A DNA stretch of 64,000 nucleotides, taken from positions 1 through 64,000 of the forward strand of contig DXXM01000006.1 in assembly GCA_019416285.1 (NCBI GenBank). The letters are read 5' to 3'. The stretch comes from Bacteroidales bacterium. Lineage in GTDB: Bacteria; Bacteroidota; Bacteroidia; Bacteroidales; Muribaculaceae. The notes under the pieces are model-generated. The model was given only the letters and a program-made list of their open reading frames with translations. It ran no database searches and had not been told where the DNA came from. Every line of letters begins with the position of its first letter. Within the stretch, counting starts at the first letter, position 1. Shown here in pieces: positions 26,755 through 36,500 of the stretch. A program made the translations under genes and the position numbers.

Positions 26755-26803
26755 CAAAATTACTTATGCGATTGTTCTCCACCAAATTCATTACACATCT
26801 CCA
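26755..26803 (-). promoter_or_regulatory. Promoter of regulator 1 with half-sites over the -33 box
   Basis: Minus strand: TGGAGAT (26797-26803), 15 bases, TGGAGAA (26775-26781), then only 12 bases to TAATTTTG (26755-26762). A consensus -33 TTTG lies at 26783-26786, 20 bases from the -7 box and between the half-sites. Compared with the other copies the site is 28 bp closer, so a bound regulator would cover the -33 box; autorepression is the simplest inference. Confidence 0.6.
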
Positions 26804-26922
26804 AAGAAATCATACCAGATATTTAATCTATTTTGTTACAAGTGCTTATCCTTACACTGGTATCTCACTTTTCTGTGTGTCTGTCCAATGAAATTCCGGT
26901 GTATGAAGGACCGTTACATCAT

Positions 26923-28764
26923 TTACTCGCCCTGTCTTTGCGATGAAATGGATGCTTCACCGGCCCTGAAATCGGAAGGACTCATGCCAAATTTGCGTTT
27001 GAAATGGCTGTAAAATGCACCGTTGGACATCTGTGCCTCTTTTGCTATGGCATCAAAATTCCATTGCGGATTCTCTCTCATAAGTTTCACAGCGTAATCA
27101 AGACGGCAGTTCTGGATATATTGCGAGAATGTGCATCCCGCAAATTCCTTAAACAACATGGCAAATTTGTTGGCTGAAATTTTGAATTCTGCCATTAAGT
27201 CTTTACGAGAGAAATTCGGATTTAGGTATAGCCCTCGCGCCTGAATTTCGTGATTCATGCGAATATATAAGGTCTTATCACCTTCAGTTAATTGTGATTC
27301 ACTTTTTTCAAGGCTTTCATTTGAAGCAGATTCTTCATTATTTTCGACCATTTCTGTTAACGGGGCTTCTGCGTCTGTCTCCTTTTTCGCCTCATCAAGC
27401 TCCTTCCTCAACTGTAAGACCTCTTCCTGTCGCTCAAACAGTTCATCTTTATAGCCTATCAATTCATCAACGGTTTTCACCATTACCTTATTTTTGTTAT
27501 TGATAGTCTTATTGTAGCGCAATATCCTTATAATGAATACAACTGCAAATATGAGGAAAATCAGTGCTGAACCTATTATGATGTTGCGGATTAAAATTGA
27601 CGCCGATTGCTTTTCAATCTGTATTGCTTGTTCCTGAGTCTTATAGATCTCGGCCAGCTCGAGAGCTTTGGCGCTTCGGTCGCGCTCACGAAGAGTGTCG
27701 TTTATCTGTTGGATGGTATTGGCAACACGCAGGGCTTCCGCTGTTTTGTTTAAACCGGTGTATGCCTCTTGCTCCCGTTTCAAATGAAAGGTGATGTAGT
27801 TATAGTTCAACGTGTCGGCATTTGCCTGCCAGTATTCTTTTTCATCCTGAAGGTAGCTCAAGGCCTCGGCATAGCGTTTCCGGGCCAACAGATAAGGTAC
27901 GAGCAACTGTCCGCGGTCCTCAGGCGATTTCGAGTAATCTGTCTCCAATATCTTGCGATAAAGTTCATCTGCCTTACGATTGTCTCCTTCATGAGCGAGC
28001 ATATCAGCAAACATACCATATGCACTCGCGCGGCGCATATCCACAAGTCCGTCAGGAATATCATCTTTTGATTCCAGACAATCCATGGCTTGTTCATAAC
28101 GTGGCAGCATGGCTATGGCATCGCGATAACGGCCGTCGATGTATAGCGACTGTATGTATATGCCAAGTGAATAAATATAATCATCGGCGTTCATGAATTG
28201 GCGGGATATGGCAGCCTCATTTTCAAGAATATCCGCAGCCTCGCCGAGTTTGAGGTACGCTTCGTCTTTCCTGCCGAATTCCCTTAAGTTTTGTGCCAAA
28301 GCAACATTAAAATTGGCTTCCTTAGTTCTCAAAAGGCAGTCGGAAGCCAGTTTCAAGCCCTCGGTACACGTGCGTACACTCTCCTCATAGTTGCCGTTCT
28401 GGTAGTAATCATCAGCGATGATTTCAAGAAGAGAGAGGAAAATTTTAGTATCCTGACGCGATTCCGGCATATTGTAAGCCTCCTGTCCGTAGCACAGGGC
28501 ATTTTTATAATCCATAAGACCATTATGGTAGGCCAGACAGCGAAGATGAGTGATGTCAAACTCACTCAAGAGCTTCTTCTGTTCAGCAGTATCAAGTAAG
28601 GCAAGTGCTCGTTCCGGATAGTCTATAGTAATGTTGTTGATATATTCCGCACTGTAGATGCTGTCCGCAACATCAGGACGCGACTCGCTGGAGCCACAAC
28701 CCGTTGTCATGGACAAGGCCAGTAGGATAATTATCCCTATGATATATAAAAGAATATTCTTCAC
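26923..28764 (-). CDS. Membrane-bound TPR/AraC-type transcriptional regulator 2 (twin)
   Basis: Same architecture as regulator 1 and about the same length (613 residues). The signal region ends at MTTGCGSSES, followed by the TPR-type sensor, the membrane helix, the coiled coil and an AraC-type double helix-turn-helix. The second recognition helix (SNGAFYSHFKRKF) is the same as in the twin apart from one Arg/Lys change after it, so both probably bind the same DNA. Differences cluster in the first 110 residues of the sensor and in the linker after the coiled coil, and could alter the signal. Its upstream region lacks the TGGAGAA half-sites. Confidence 0.85.
   Translation of the reverse strand: MKNILLYIIGIIILLALSMTTGCGSSESRPDVADSIYSAEYINNITIDYPERALALLDTAEQKKLLSEFDITHLRCLAYHNGLMDYKNALCYGQEAYNMPESRQDTKIFLSLLEIIADDYYQNGNYEESVRTCTEGLKLASDCLLRTKEANFNVALAQNLREFGRKDEAYLKLGEAADILENEAAISRQFMNADDYIYSLGIYIQSLYIDGRYRDAIAMLPRYEQAMDCLESKDDIPDGLVDMRRASAYGMFADMLAHEGDNRKADELYRKILETDYSKSPEDRGQLLVPYLLARKRYAEALSYLQDEKEYWQANADTLNYNYITFHLKREQEAYTGLNKTAEALRVANTIQQINDTLRERDRSAKALELAEIYKTQEQAIQIEKQSASILIRNIIIGSALIFLIFAVVFIIRILRYNKTINNKNKVMVKTVDELIGYKDELFERQEEVLQLRKELDEAKKETDAEAPLTEMVENNEESASNESLEKSESQLTEGDKTLYIRMNHEIQARGLYLNPNFSRKDLMAEFKISANKFAMLFKEFAGCTFSQYIQNCRLDYAVKLMRENPQWNFDAIAKEAQMSNGAFYSHFKRKFGMSPSDFRAGEASISSQRQGE
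27407..28368 (-). repeat. 962-bp segment identical to 25367-26328 (copy 2)
   Basis: Partner of the tract in regulator 1; see that entry. Direct repeats of this length also make the locus prone to deletion to a single hybrid gene. Confidence 0.75.
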
Positions 28765-28794
28765 TATATAACCATTTTCAGCAGAAATAATTTA

Positions 28795-28802
28795 CAAAGT
28801 TA
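28795..28802 (-). promoter_or_regulatory. Putative -7 box of regulator 2
   Basis: TAACTTTG on the minus strand fits TAnnTTTG and lies 31 bases before the ATG at 28764. No TTTG is seen at the -33 distance and no TGGAGAA half-sites are near. A short direct repeat, GCGATATTTT twice in tandem, lies upstream at about 28835-28860. Confidence 0.4.
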
Positions 28803-29183
28803 CAAAAAAATTCTGACACACAGGCCTTTGTTGCCAAACAAAATATCGCAAAATATCGCCCGCAGATTTTAGACTCTAATGCAGACTCTATAAAAATTCT
28901 AAAAAGCGGTAGCTACGCGATACTTCGCTATGCAACGAATACCAGCAATGTGACCTTGACGGACACTATCGCCATGGCCTTTTCTAATCTTTTATTGTTT
29001 AGATATAGCAAGTAGCACAACCAAGATGGCCATGCTCCTTGGGATTGAACTAATGCGATTATATAAAAGTTATTTCTTCACCTTGTATTGTTGGATTTCG
29101 CGGATCATGTCCTTGATGTCCTGGTTGACACGGAGGAAGTTGGCGTATAGAACTCGTTCACGGGCTTCGCGTGAGGGGAAGGT

Positions 29184-29208
29184 GCATCTAACATTTGAAA
29201 AGGGACCC
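29184..29208. repeat. 25-bp repeat, inverted copy of 28-52
   Basis: Exact inverse of the sequence at 28-52. Only these 25 bases match; the neighbouring bases differ, so it is either a shared insertion-sequence end or a target of the same element. Confidence 0.6.
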
Positions 29209-29271
29209 AGGTAGATACAGTCCGGTGCAATACCGAACTCTTTCTCAATCAATATAGTTAATAATCTGTCC

Positions 29272-29308
29272 AACTTTTTGGGGTCACTTCATTACGACAC
29301 AGCCTCGG
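29272..29308. mobile_element. Half-element related to the MITE at 22616-22703
   Basis: The string AACTTTTTGGGGTCACTTC followed after 8 bases by ACAGCCTC matches the right half of the element at 22661-22700. The left half is not found nearby, so this is a fragment. Confidence 0.45.
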
Positions 29309-29440
29309 ATTACATGAGATATGACAGACTATGAATTGTGAGTCATAAGCTATATCACCAGATTATAGACCAATAGGCAGATGTGAGAATCCATACAATC
29401 GAATATAATATTCCAAACAAGGGGCTAGGACTTCCATTTG

Positions 29441-30127
29441 TCAGTCTGCTTTCAGGGTTGTGATGATGATTGCGCCATTCGAACCTTTCATGCCATAGGC
29501 GGAGCCGTCTTTAAGCACTTCGATTCTTACGATGTCATCGACCGATACTCCGGCCTCTACGTCCTGACTGCTTTCATACTGTGCTCCGTCCACGATAAAC
29601 AGCGGCTCGGAATCAAGCGAAAGCGAATTGCCTCCTCGGATGGAAATCATCTGGCCGTTGTCGCCATAGAGGACGTTGACTCCGGCTATGGAGCCGCGCA
29701 GCAGCTCATATATTGAATTGGCTGAAGAACGGACAATCTGTTCCCTCACGAGCACATTGGAATTGTATTTCGATGAGGCTACCCTGACATAATCGCGTTT
29801 CTGCGGCGATACACCGTCGTCGACAGTATAGAATTTCTTGTCGAGAATCACCGTCACATCAGACATGTCTTTGACCGGAAACACGGCATCGAATTTATCC
29901 GACACGGCGATGACCACCGTGTCATCCGGTACTGTCCCGACGAACATGAATCTGCCGTCGGCATCGGTTTTGACTCTGTCGAGGGTGTTTTTCCTCCATA
30001 GTTTCACCTCTTTCCGGGGTTTGTGCTTCGCATTGAGCACAACACCTTTCAGATCGCTTCCGAATGAAGGAAAAACAACCGCCGACAAGGTCAGCAACCC
30101 GATTACACGGGCCAATCTCGATTTCAT
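29441..30127 (-). CDS. Free-standing TonB plug-domain protein without barrel
   Basis: A signal peptide is followed by a carboxypeptidase-regulatory-like domain (LKGVVLNAKHKPRKEVKLW, about 25-95). A SusC-type plug domain follows (about 120-226): IYELLRGSIAGVNVL, ISIRGGNSL, PLFIVDGAQY, DIVRIEVLKDGSAYGMKGSNGAIIITT. These are the hallmarks of a TonB-dependent receptor plug, but the protein ends right after it at 228 residues. The beta-barrel is missing and no remnant follows. It overlaps the surface lipoprotein gene by 4 bp (ATGA) and is the last gene of the SusC/SusD operon. Its role is unknown; it may modulate the SusC channel. Confidence 0.75.
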   Translation of the reverse strand: MKSRLARVIGLLTLSAVVFPSFGSDLKGVVLNAKHKPRKEVKLWRKNTLDRVKTDADGRFMFVGTVPDDTVVIAVSDKFDAVFPVKDMSDVTVILDKKFYTVDDGVSPQKRDYVRVASSKYNSNVLVREQIVRSSANSIYELLRGSIAGVNVLYGDNGQMISIRGGNSLSLDSEPLFIVDGAQYESSQDVEAGVSVDDIVRIEVLKDGSAYGMKGSNGAIIITTLKAD

Positions 30128-31218
30128 TTCAGCATTTCAGTCGTTGAACCGTAAGCGTCGTCCATATACATCACGGGGATGTTGCGGCCGCCGTTACCGT
30201 TGATGAAATAGATTTCCCAATTGTTGACGAAGGCGTTGCCCACACACTGATTCTCGGTTCTTGCCGTTGCTACGATATTGCTTGTAAGAGCCTCGGCGCC
30301 ATCCACAAAGGCATGGAGCATAAAGTTCTCGTCAACACCCATGGACACATTCTTATAATCGCGTGCCACAAAAGTATTGAATGTGTTGAGTTTGTGATAC
30401 TCATTATAAGTGGTCCTGACGCCGGAGGCAGCGGTGTGCTGCACGATGAGCTGGACATTGTAGTCAGTAGTGCCCTCGACGGTCATTCCGCCTTCCGGAA
30501 CTTCGGGGTATCCGTCGGTAACCTGTGCAGGATACCAGAGCATACGGATCTGACTGACATATGAACCGTTGTTTTCCTCTTCGGAGCGCATATTCCAACG
30601 GTATTCAAGCACAGCGTTCTCCTCCTTGCTACCGCACTTCACTGTCTGAGTGTTCGGGACATTGCTCTCGAAACCTATTTTCAGACGGGTGCTGAAAGGT
30701 ATATGAAGAGTATTGTCGCCGAAAGCGCGGCGCACATAGCGTTTCACCTCCGCTGCGGAATTGACGGAAATCTGGAGATACTGGTTACCGTTTGATTCCT
30801 TTTTCAGAGCGTTCTTATTGCCGCTCTGGAGTGTGAACGAGTGGGGAGCCTTCTCGAACTTGTCAAAATAGTAGCTTGAGACATACATCTTGTGCTGACG
30901 CACCTGAGACTTGCCTCCCACGGTAGCCTTGCAGGTGATGGTATAGATGCCCGGAACTTCCGGAGCCTTCCATGTCATCTCGTTGAGGCCCTGAGGCTGA
31001 GTGAGTGTACCGCCGTCGCAGCTCCATTTATAGTCGGTATGCCACAGGTCGCTGGAGCGGACACACATCCACACTTTCACTTTCTGATTGCAGTAGAACT
31101 CGTCGCCGTCGGCACTCAGAGAATCGATATCAATGAAATCATCGTCGCCGCATGAAGCGAGGAAAGGAGCAAAGCAGCAGAGCAGAATCAGTCTATAGAA
31201 GTATTTCATAATATTCAT
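30124..31218 (-). CDS. Probable surface glycan-binding lipoprotein with PKD-like domain
   Basis: The signal peptide ends at FLASCGDDDF, fitting surface export. Residues about 40-115 resemble a PKD or Ig-like domain (KVWMCVRSSDLWHTDYKWSCDGG...GIYTITCKATV). The remaining 230 residues are beta-rich, rich in aromatic residues and end with a long jelly-roll-like part (NNWEIYFINGNGGRNIPVMYMDD). The position after SusC, SusD and a fasciclin-like lipoprotein matches the usual place of surface glycan-binding proteins of Bacteroidota. No catalytic residues are evident. Confidence 0.65.
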   Translation of the reverse strand: MNIMKYFYRLILLCCFAPFLASCGDDDFIDIDSLSADGDEFYCNQKVKVWMCVRSSDLWHTDYKWSCDGGTLTQPQGLNEMTWKAPEVPGIYTITCKATVGGKSQVRQHKMYVSSYYFDKFEKAPHSFTLQSGNKNALKKESNGNQYLQISVNSAAEVKRYVRRAFGDNTLHIPFSTRLKIGFESNVPNTQTVKCGSKEENAVLEYRWNMRSEEENNGSYVSQIRMLWYPAQVTDGYPEVPEGGMTVEGTTDYNVQLIVQHTAASGVRTTYNEYHKLNTFNTFVARDYKNVSMGVDENFMLHAFVDGAEALTSNIVATARTENQCVGNAFVNNWEIYFINGNGGRNIPVMYMDDAYGSTTEMLK

Positions 31219-31233
31219 TTCTTTTTCGGGTGA

Positions 31234-31920
31234 TTACTGAAGATTGAGCTGTCCGCGGGTAGGTCTGTCCATCCAGCTTGCGATGACATGGATATAAGAA
31301 CCGTCGGATGAAAAGAGGTTTGAAGTGCGAGGCTTGATTTCCGATTTATAATGGCCGTCGAAATTATTGAACGTGATATTCGGGTTGCGGTCTTTCAGAA
31401 TATACATGTTTATCTTAGCGGTATCAGCGGGGGCACAGGTCTCGTACCAGGTAGGTTCGGCCGGGAGATTGGAGTGGGTATAGAGTCCCTTTACAATGTG
31501 GTAGAGAAGGAACTCTCTAACCTGCTCTTCCGGATAAGCTGTCATCGAGGTGGGAGCATAGGACACATCCTCGCCGAGAGTTGTATCGAAATAGGTCAGC
31601 TGATGCAACTGGAAATAGCTTAAATCAGTCTCATTTTCCGAGTTGAAAGCCGGATCTGTCGGGAGGAGGTAAGTACAGCCCGACTGCTGGAATTCACTTT
31701 CAAGATGCGTATATTTTATGGCTTCCTCAAGGATTGAGAAAAGGTCGGGACGCGACTGAATGAAATCCCAGGTTGACATGTTCACTTTGTTGCTGGGTAT
31801 GCCTGCTTCATAGTCGAATTCATACGGTTCCTGATAATCGAGCCCGAATAGTTCACAGCCCGACACCAGCATGGCCAGACCAAGTGACCAGAGAGCAGTT
31901 TTTATAGTCTGATATTTCAT
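31234..31920 (-). CDS. Fasciclin-domain lipoprotein of the SusC/SusD operon
   Basis: The lipobox is MLVSGCELFG. The mature protein has FAS1/fasciclin features: TWDFIQSRPDLFSILEEAI, the TYLLPTDPAFNS segment (equivalent to the FAPTNxAF motif), REFLLYHIVKG, and a final strand YIHVIASWMDRP. FAS1 domains bind glycans or other proteins. Fasciclin-like lipoproteins are often found next to SusD genes, where they probably help bind substrate. The gaps to its neighbours are 30 bp (SusD) and 15 bp, consistent with one operon. Confidence 0.7.
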   Translation of the reverse strand: MKYQTIKTALWSLGLAMLVSGCELFGLDYQEPYEFDYEAGIPSNKVNMSTWDFIQSRPDLFSILEEAIKYTHLESEFQQSGCTYLLPTDPAFNSENETDLSYFQLHQLTYFDTTLGEDVSYAPTSMTAYPEEQVREFLLYHIVKGLYTHSNLPAEPTWYETCAPADTAKINMYILKDRNPNITFNNFDGHYKSEIKPRTSNLFSSDGSYIHVIASWMDRPTRGQLNLQ

Positions 31921-31950
31921 GTTTTGGAAAAATTCTTTAAGGTTAACTTT

Positions 31951-33519
31951 TTATCTTTCGGTATAAGGATAGTTCTGATCCCCCTTGAGTGCGGAGTTTG
32001 ACTCAAACTCACGGTAGTAGATAGGCCAGTATTTGAGACCTTCGTCGCCGAATCCTGTCACGGTGACGCCGGCTTTCATCTGGCGCTCCGAGAACACGGG
32101 ATCCATCACATCAACGAGTCGTCCGGTACGCATGAGGTCAAACCAGCGCTGACCCTCGCCGTAGAATTCGAGCTGACGCTCGAAAAGGATGAGCGATTCT
32201 ACCTCAGTCTTGTCGTTGACATTAACCTCAGTCTTGGCATCGCGGAAATAGCCTGAACGGTTGCGGATCTGATTTACGATGTCGAGGGCCTCGTCGCCGC
32301 GGCCGAGCTGATTGAGAGCCTCGGCACGCAGGAGCATCGGATTGGCCACTCGCATAATCACGAGTTTCTGCTCGCTGTCAATGGTGTTCAGGACGCCGTA
32401 CTGAGACTTATAGATGAGATTGGCCGAGTCAAATTCGCGCGAGGGGTCAATCTGACTGTATTTGATACATTTCTGAATACCTTCGGCCGTATAGGTGGCA
32501 TAGGTAATCGGGATACGCTGGTTATTGTAGAAAAGTTTGACAGTGTCGACTGTGTTCCAGAAGCGGCTGTCGGCACCATAGAAATTGGGGTCATCCTCGG
32601 CCTTATCCTCATCCATTCTGAGACGATTGATAAACTCCCTGAAAATAGGTTCGCTCATCTGCCAGGGATTGTTGGTATTTGAGGCACCGAGCTGTCCGGG
32701 CCATCCGTTGTTGACACCGTTGGCCGAGAAATCCCAGTCCATTGCGAAAATCACCTCGGGAGAACTGCCGGGATTCTCAAAGATGTTCTTCCACGCTTCC
32801 TCGCCGTCCACAAGATGAAGACTGGAGTGTCCGACGAAGTATTCCGACTCGGCGAGAGCGTCCTCATAGCGGTGATACCACATGTCGGCCTCCATCTTAA
32901 GCTCGTGCATGGCAGCGAGACCGAGGTAGAATTTGTTTGAGGTATCGGCAATAGTGAAATACTCTATGGCTTTCTGAATATCGCTGTATATAAGATCACG
33001 TACTTCTTCAAGAGAGCTGCGGGGGACATTTATGGATGACATCGAGCCGTCCCACTCGGTAGTGATGATGGGCATCTTGCCCCATGTGCGGGTGCCCCAG
33101 AAATACATGAGGGCACGCATACCGTAGCACTGGCCCATATAGGGTGCGATTTCCGATTCAAGGACATTAGGGATAGTGGGATACTTCTCGATACCCACAT
33201 TGGCGCGGGTGATGGCCTGATAGAAAGCCTGCCAGCTTGACTCGGCACGCTGGGGAGTGATGGAGTTCATCAGAATCCAGTCCTGTGCATAGCCGGTAGT
33301 CTCGACGTTGTCGGAGCGGACATCACCGTAAAGCACCTGTTTCTGCGAGAGGGCGTTCTGAAATGCCACGTATATGCCGGAATTCCAGTTGGCCATCTCA
33401 GTCTTGTCTTTGAAAAAGGTTCCGGGTGCGAGGTCGGAAAGGGGCTGCTTGTCAAGAAAATCGGAGCAGCTTGAAAGCACCAGACCCAAAAGCAATAATA
33501 TAATGTTGTTATTTTTCAT
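31951..33519 (-). CDS. susD: SusD-family nutrient-binding outer-membrane lipoprotein
   Basis: A typical SusD protein: lipobox VLSSCSDFLDKQPLSDL, where the DFLDKxP motif is diagnostic; TPR-like helices; RALMYFW in the middle; and the C-terminal RagB/SusD region (LRAEALNQLG, ALDIVNQIRNRSGY, LILFERQLEFYGEGQRWFDLMRTGRL). At 522 residues it is of normal length. It caps the SusC channel next to it and binds the glycan at the cell surface. The gene follows susC with a 12-bp gap, the usual tight pairing. Confidence 0.93.
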   Translation of the reverse strand: MKNNNIILLLLGLVLSSCSDFLDKQPLSDLAPGTFFKDKTEMANWNSGIYVAFQNALSQKQVLYGDVRSDNVETTGYAQDWILMNSITPQRAESSWQAFYQAITRANVGIEKYPTIPNVLESEIAPYMGQCYGMRALMYFWGTRTWGKMPIITTEWDGSMSSINVPRSSLEEVRDLIYSDIQKAIEYFTIADTSNKFYLGLAAMHELKMEADMWYHRYEDALAESEYFVGHSSLHLVDGEEAWKNIFENPGSSPEVIFAMDWDFSANGVNNGWPGQLGASNTNNPWQMSEPIFREFINRLRMDEDKAEDDPNFYGADSRFWNTVDTVKLFYNNQRIPITYATYTAEGIQKCIKYSQIDPSREFDSANLIYKSQYGVLNTIDSEQKLVIMRVANPMLLRAEALNQLGRGDEALDIVNQIRNRSGYFRDAKTEVNVNDKTEVESLILFERQLEFYGEGQRWFDLMRTGRLVDVMDPVFSERQMKAGVTVTGFGDEGLKYWPIYYREFESNSALKGDQNYPYTER

Positions 33520-33531
33520 GATTACAATTTT

Positions 33532-36500
33532 TTAAAGTCCCACATTGATACCAAAACCGATTTCGCGGCTGTGAGGATATTTCGAGCTGTCCTTGCCGGG
33601 GGTGAGCACACTGCCGCTTACTTCCGGGTCAAATCCGGTGTAATTTGTCCATGTAGCGAGGTTGTTGCCGTAGACGTAAGCCTGGATGCTGCGGAAAGGA
33701 GTCTTTTCTACTATTTTCTTTTCAAGGTTGTAGCTCAGACGGATATTCTGCAGGCGGATGAAGGTGGCATCCTCAAGGAACTGGCTGCTTAGGCTCATCG
33801 AGTGGTTGTTGGTCTTGCGGGCGCGTGAGCTGAGCGCATACCATTCGGTGATTTCACCGGGATATTTCCAGCCCTGAAGAATATATTCGGGAGTCTGTTT
33901 ATGAGCGTTGCCTCCCCATGATGAATAGTAGCGTTTCAGGTCGTTCCATACTTTACCGCCCCAGCTCACATAGAAATTCACGCTGAGCGAGAAGTTTTTG
34001 TACTGGAAAGAGTTATACCATGAACCGTACCAGTCGGGATTGGCGTTTCCGAGAAGTATCTGGTCATTCGAATTGATTTCGCCGTCGTAGTTGCCGTTTT
34101 CATCAGGCTTGTTGTACCAGATGACGTCGCCGCCGCCGACAACCACACCGTTGGTCTTCATGCGGGCAACCTCGCCGTCATATTCAGAGCCGTCAGGCAT
34201 GAGATATTTGAGAAGTGTGGGCTGACCGTTGAGACCGATAATCACATTGTCGTCCTCGTCGCGCTTGAACACCGGAGTCAGACGGGTCGCATAGTCCGGA
34301 GTGTAGGCATTGCTTGCATCATATTCGTAAACGCCGAGATTCTTGTAACCGTACCACTGACCTGCGGGCTGCCCTACTCCTACCCACCACGCTGTATCTG
34401 TGATGTAGTCCTCGCGGGCGAGTTTGGTAATCTTGTTGTTGTTCTTCCACCAGTTGAGGGTTGTGGACCAGTTGAAATTGCGGTTGCGGACGGGGATTGC
34501 GGTGAGCGAGAGCTCTATACCCTTGTTCTCGATACCGGCGAGGTTGATTCGGATGGTGCTGTAACCCGTGGTGTACGGAAGATTCTGGTCGGCGAGAAGG
34601 TCGGAAGTTTTCTTGATATAGTAATCGGCCGTGAATACCGCGCGACCACCCCAGAAGCTGAGGTCAATACCGAAGTTTGTCTGCTTGGTTTCCTCCCATT
34701 TAAGATTGGGATTACCATATTTTGAGGCCGGGAGCACGCTGCCGACACCGTTGTAGGTCATACCGGAGTTATACATTGTAAGAGACTCATAGCGTCCGAT
34801 ACGGTCGTTACCGGTCACACCGTAGCTCGCACGGAGTTTGGCATCGGTGAGGACGTCGGCCGACCAGCGCATCCAGGGCTCATCGGAGAATCGCCATGCG
34901 GCTGACACAGAGGGAAAGACGCCCCAGCGGTTGTTCTTACCGAAACGCGAGGATCCGTCACGGCGCACGACGCCGGTCAGTGTGTAACGTCCCTTCCAGC
35001 TGTAGACGGCACGGGCGAAGAGACCTATCATCGATTCATCCCAGCCGGATGTGTAGACGTTCTGAAGGTCATATACAGTCGCCATATTCATATAGTGCAA
35101 TGTTTCCGAGAGGAAATAGCTACCGCCAATCTTCGTTTCATTCTGACGGGTGGTCTCAAAACTTGCACCTGCCACAGCTGTCAGCTGATGGTCCTCGCCG
35201 AATTTCTTATTGAATGTGAGATATGCTTCACCGGAATATTTCCACTGCTGCTGGTTGAGTTCGCTACCTGTGTTTTTACCGTTGTCGGTACCCTCAAGAG
35301 TCTTTGAAGAGAAAACCACGCGGCGCGAAGTGCTATAGTTAGCAGATATATTGGCATCAAAGCGGAGCCAGGGAGTGAAGGTCCATGCGAGTCCCTGATA
35401 GAACTGGCCCTCATAGCGGCTTGTCTCATCAAGTTTTTCTGTAAGCTCCGCTATAGGATTGCGGCGACCGCCTGAGGAATAATACGGGATGAGTTCTCCG
35501 TCGGGATACCAGATAATCATATCCGGGTCACGGCGCATGGCGTCCTGGAATACTGATTCCTTGATGTTGTTACGCTTATTATATCCGAGACGCATGCGTG
35601 AGATGAATTTCACGTTCTTCCACGGGCTGTATTCCACGTTAAGGTTGGCGGTGTAGCGGTCATTATAGGATGTGCGGATGATACCCTCCTGTCCTACATA
35701 GCCGAGCGAGATACGGTAAAGGAAATCATTGTTGCCGCCACTCACCTGAAGAGTAGCCTCGTCGCGGGGAGCGGTGTGGAGGAGAAGATCCTGGTAATAA
35801 TAATTTGTGCTGTACTGCAGGCCGACGGAATCGGTACGCTCACCGAATTTCTCAAGAGTTTTTGAAGGATCGTTGAACTGGGAGCCCGACATGCTCAGAC
35901 GGCTCTCGAAAGCATTTACCTGAGGGAGCTTGTTGCTTGCACTGTAGTAAGAGCGCTGATACTTGGCATCGACTCTGGGTTTGCCCTGCTCACCGGTCTT
36001 GGTAGTAATGAAAATAACACCGTTTGCCGCACGAGCGCCGTAGATTGCAGAGGAGGCGGCATCGCGCATCACGTCGATACGCTTGATGTCGTTGGGCGAA
36101 ATATCGTCGATAGACTCGACAATCACTCCGTCGACAACGAAAAGAGGTGTCACACCTTCGTCGCTGAAAGTCGACGCACCACGCATCGACACAAAGCTCG
36201 AAGCACCGGGAGCACCGGAATTGCTGATGATCTGCAGACCGGGAGCAGCACCCTGAAGAGCGTCAAGCACAGAGACTGGGCTCTTCTCCTCGATGAGCTT
36301 CTCGTCGACCGATGACATTGAGCCGGCGATGTGTTTCTTGCTCATCGTACCGTAGCCCACAACCACAACTTCATCAAGCACTTCGGTGTCCTCCACCATA
36401 ATTAAGTCAAGCGGTGTTCCCATCGCTTTCACTTCAAGAGGCTTGTAGCCGATGGACGAAATCTGAAGGATACTCCCCTTCGCGCATTTCAGAGTGAACT

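Larger units (their letters stand above)
28803..29440. other. Gene-poor stretch with mobile-element debris
   Basis: Apart from the promoter sequences of the gene ending upstream and the two repeats listed separately, I see no convincing gene. A 67-codon open frame (29070-29273, minus) runs across the 25-bp repeat. Its TTG start falls in the AACTTTTT arm of the element debris, so it is taken as a remnant, not a gene. The stretch separates the A+T-rich island from the G+C-rich polysaccharide locus. Confidence 0.5.

Noticed and set aside
29070..29273. Small open frame of 67 codons
   Set aside because: It crosses the 25-bp repeat and starts at a TTG inside element debris; probably not a gene.
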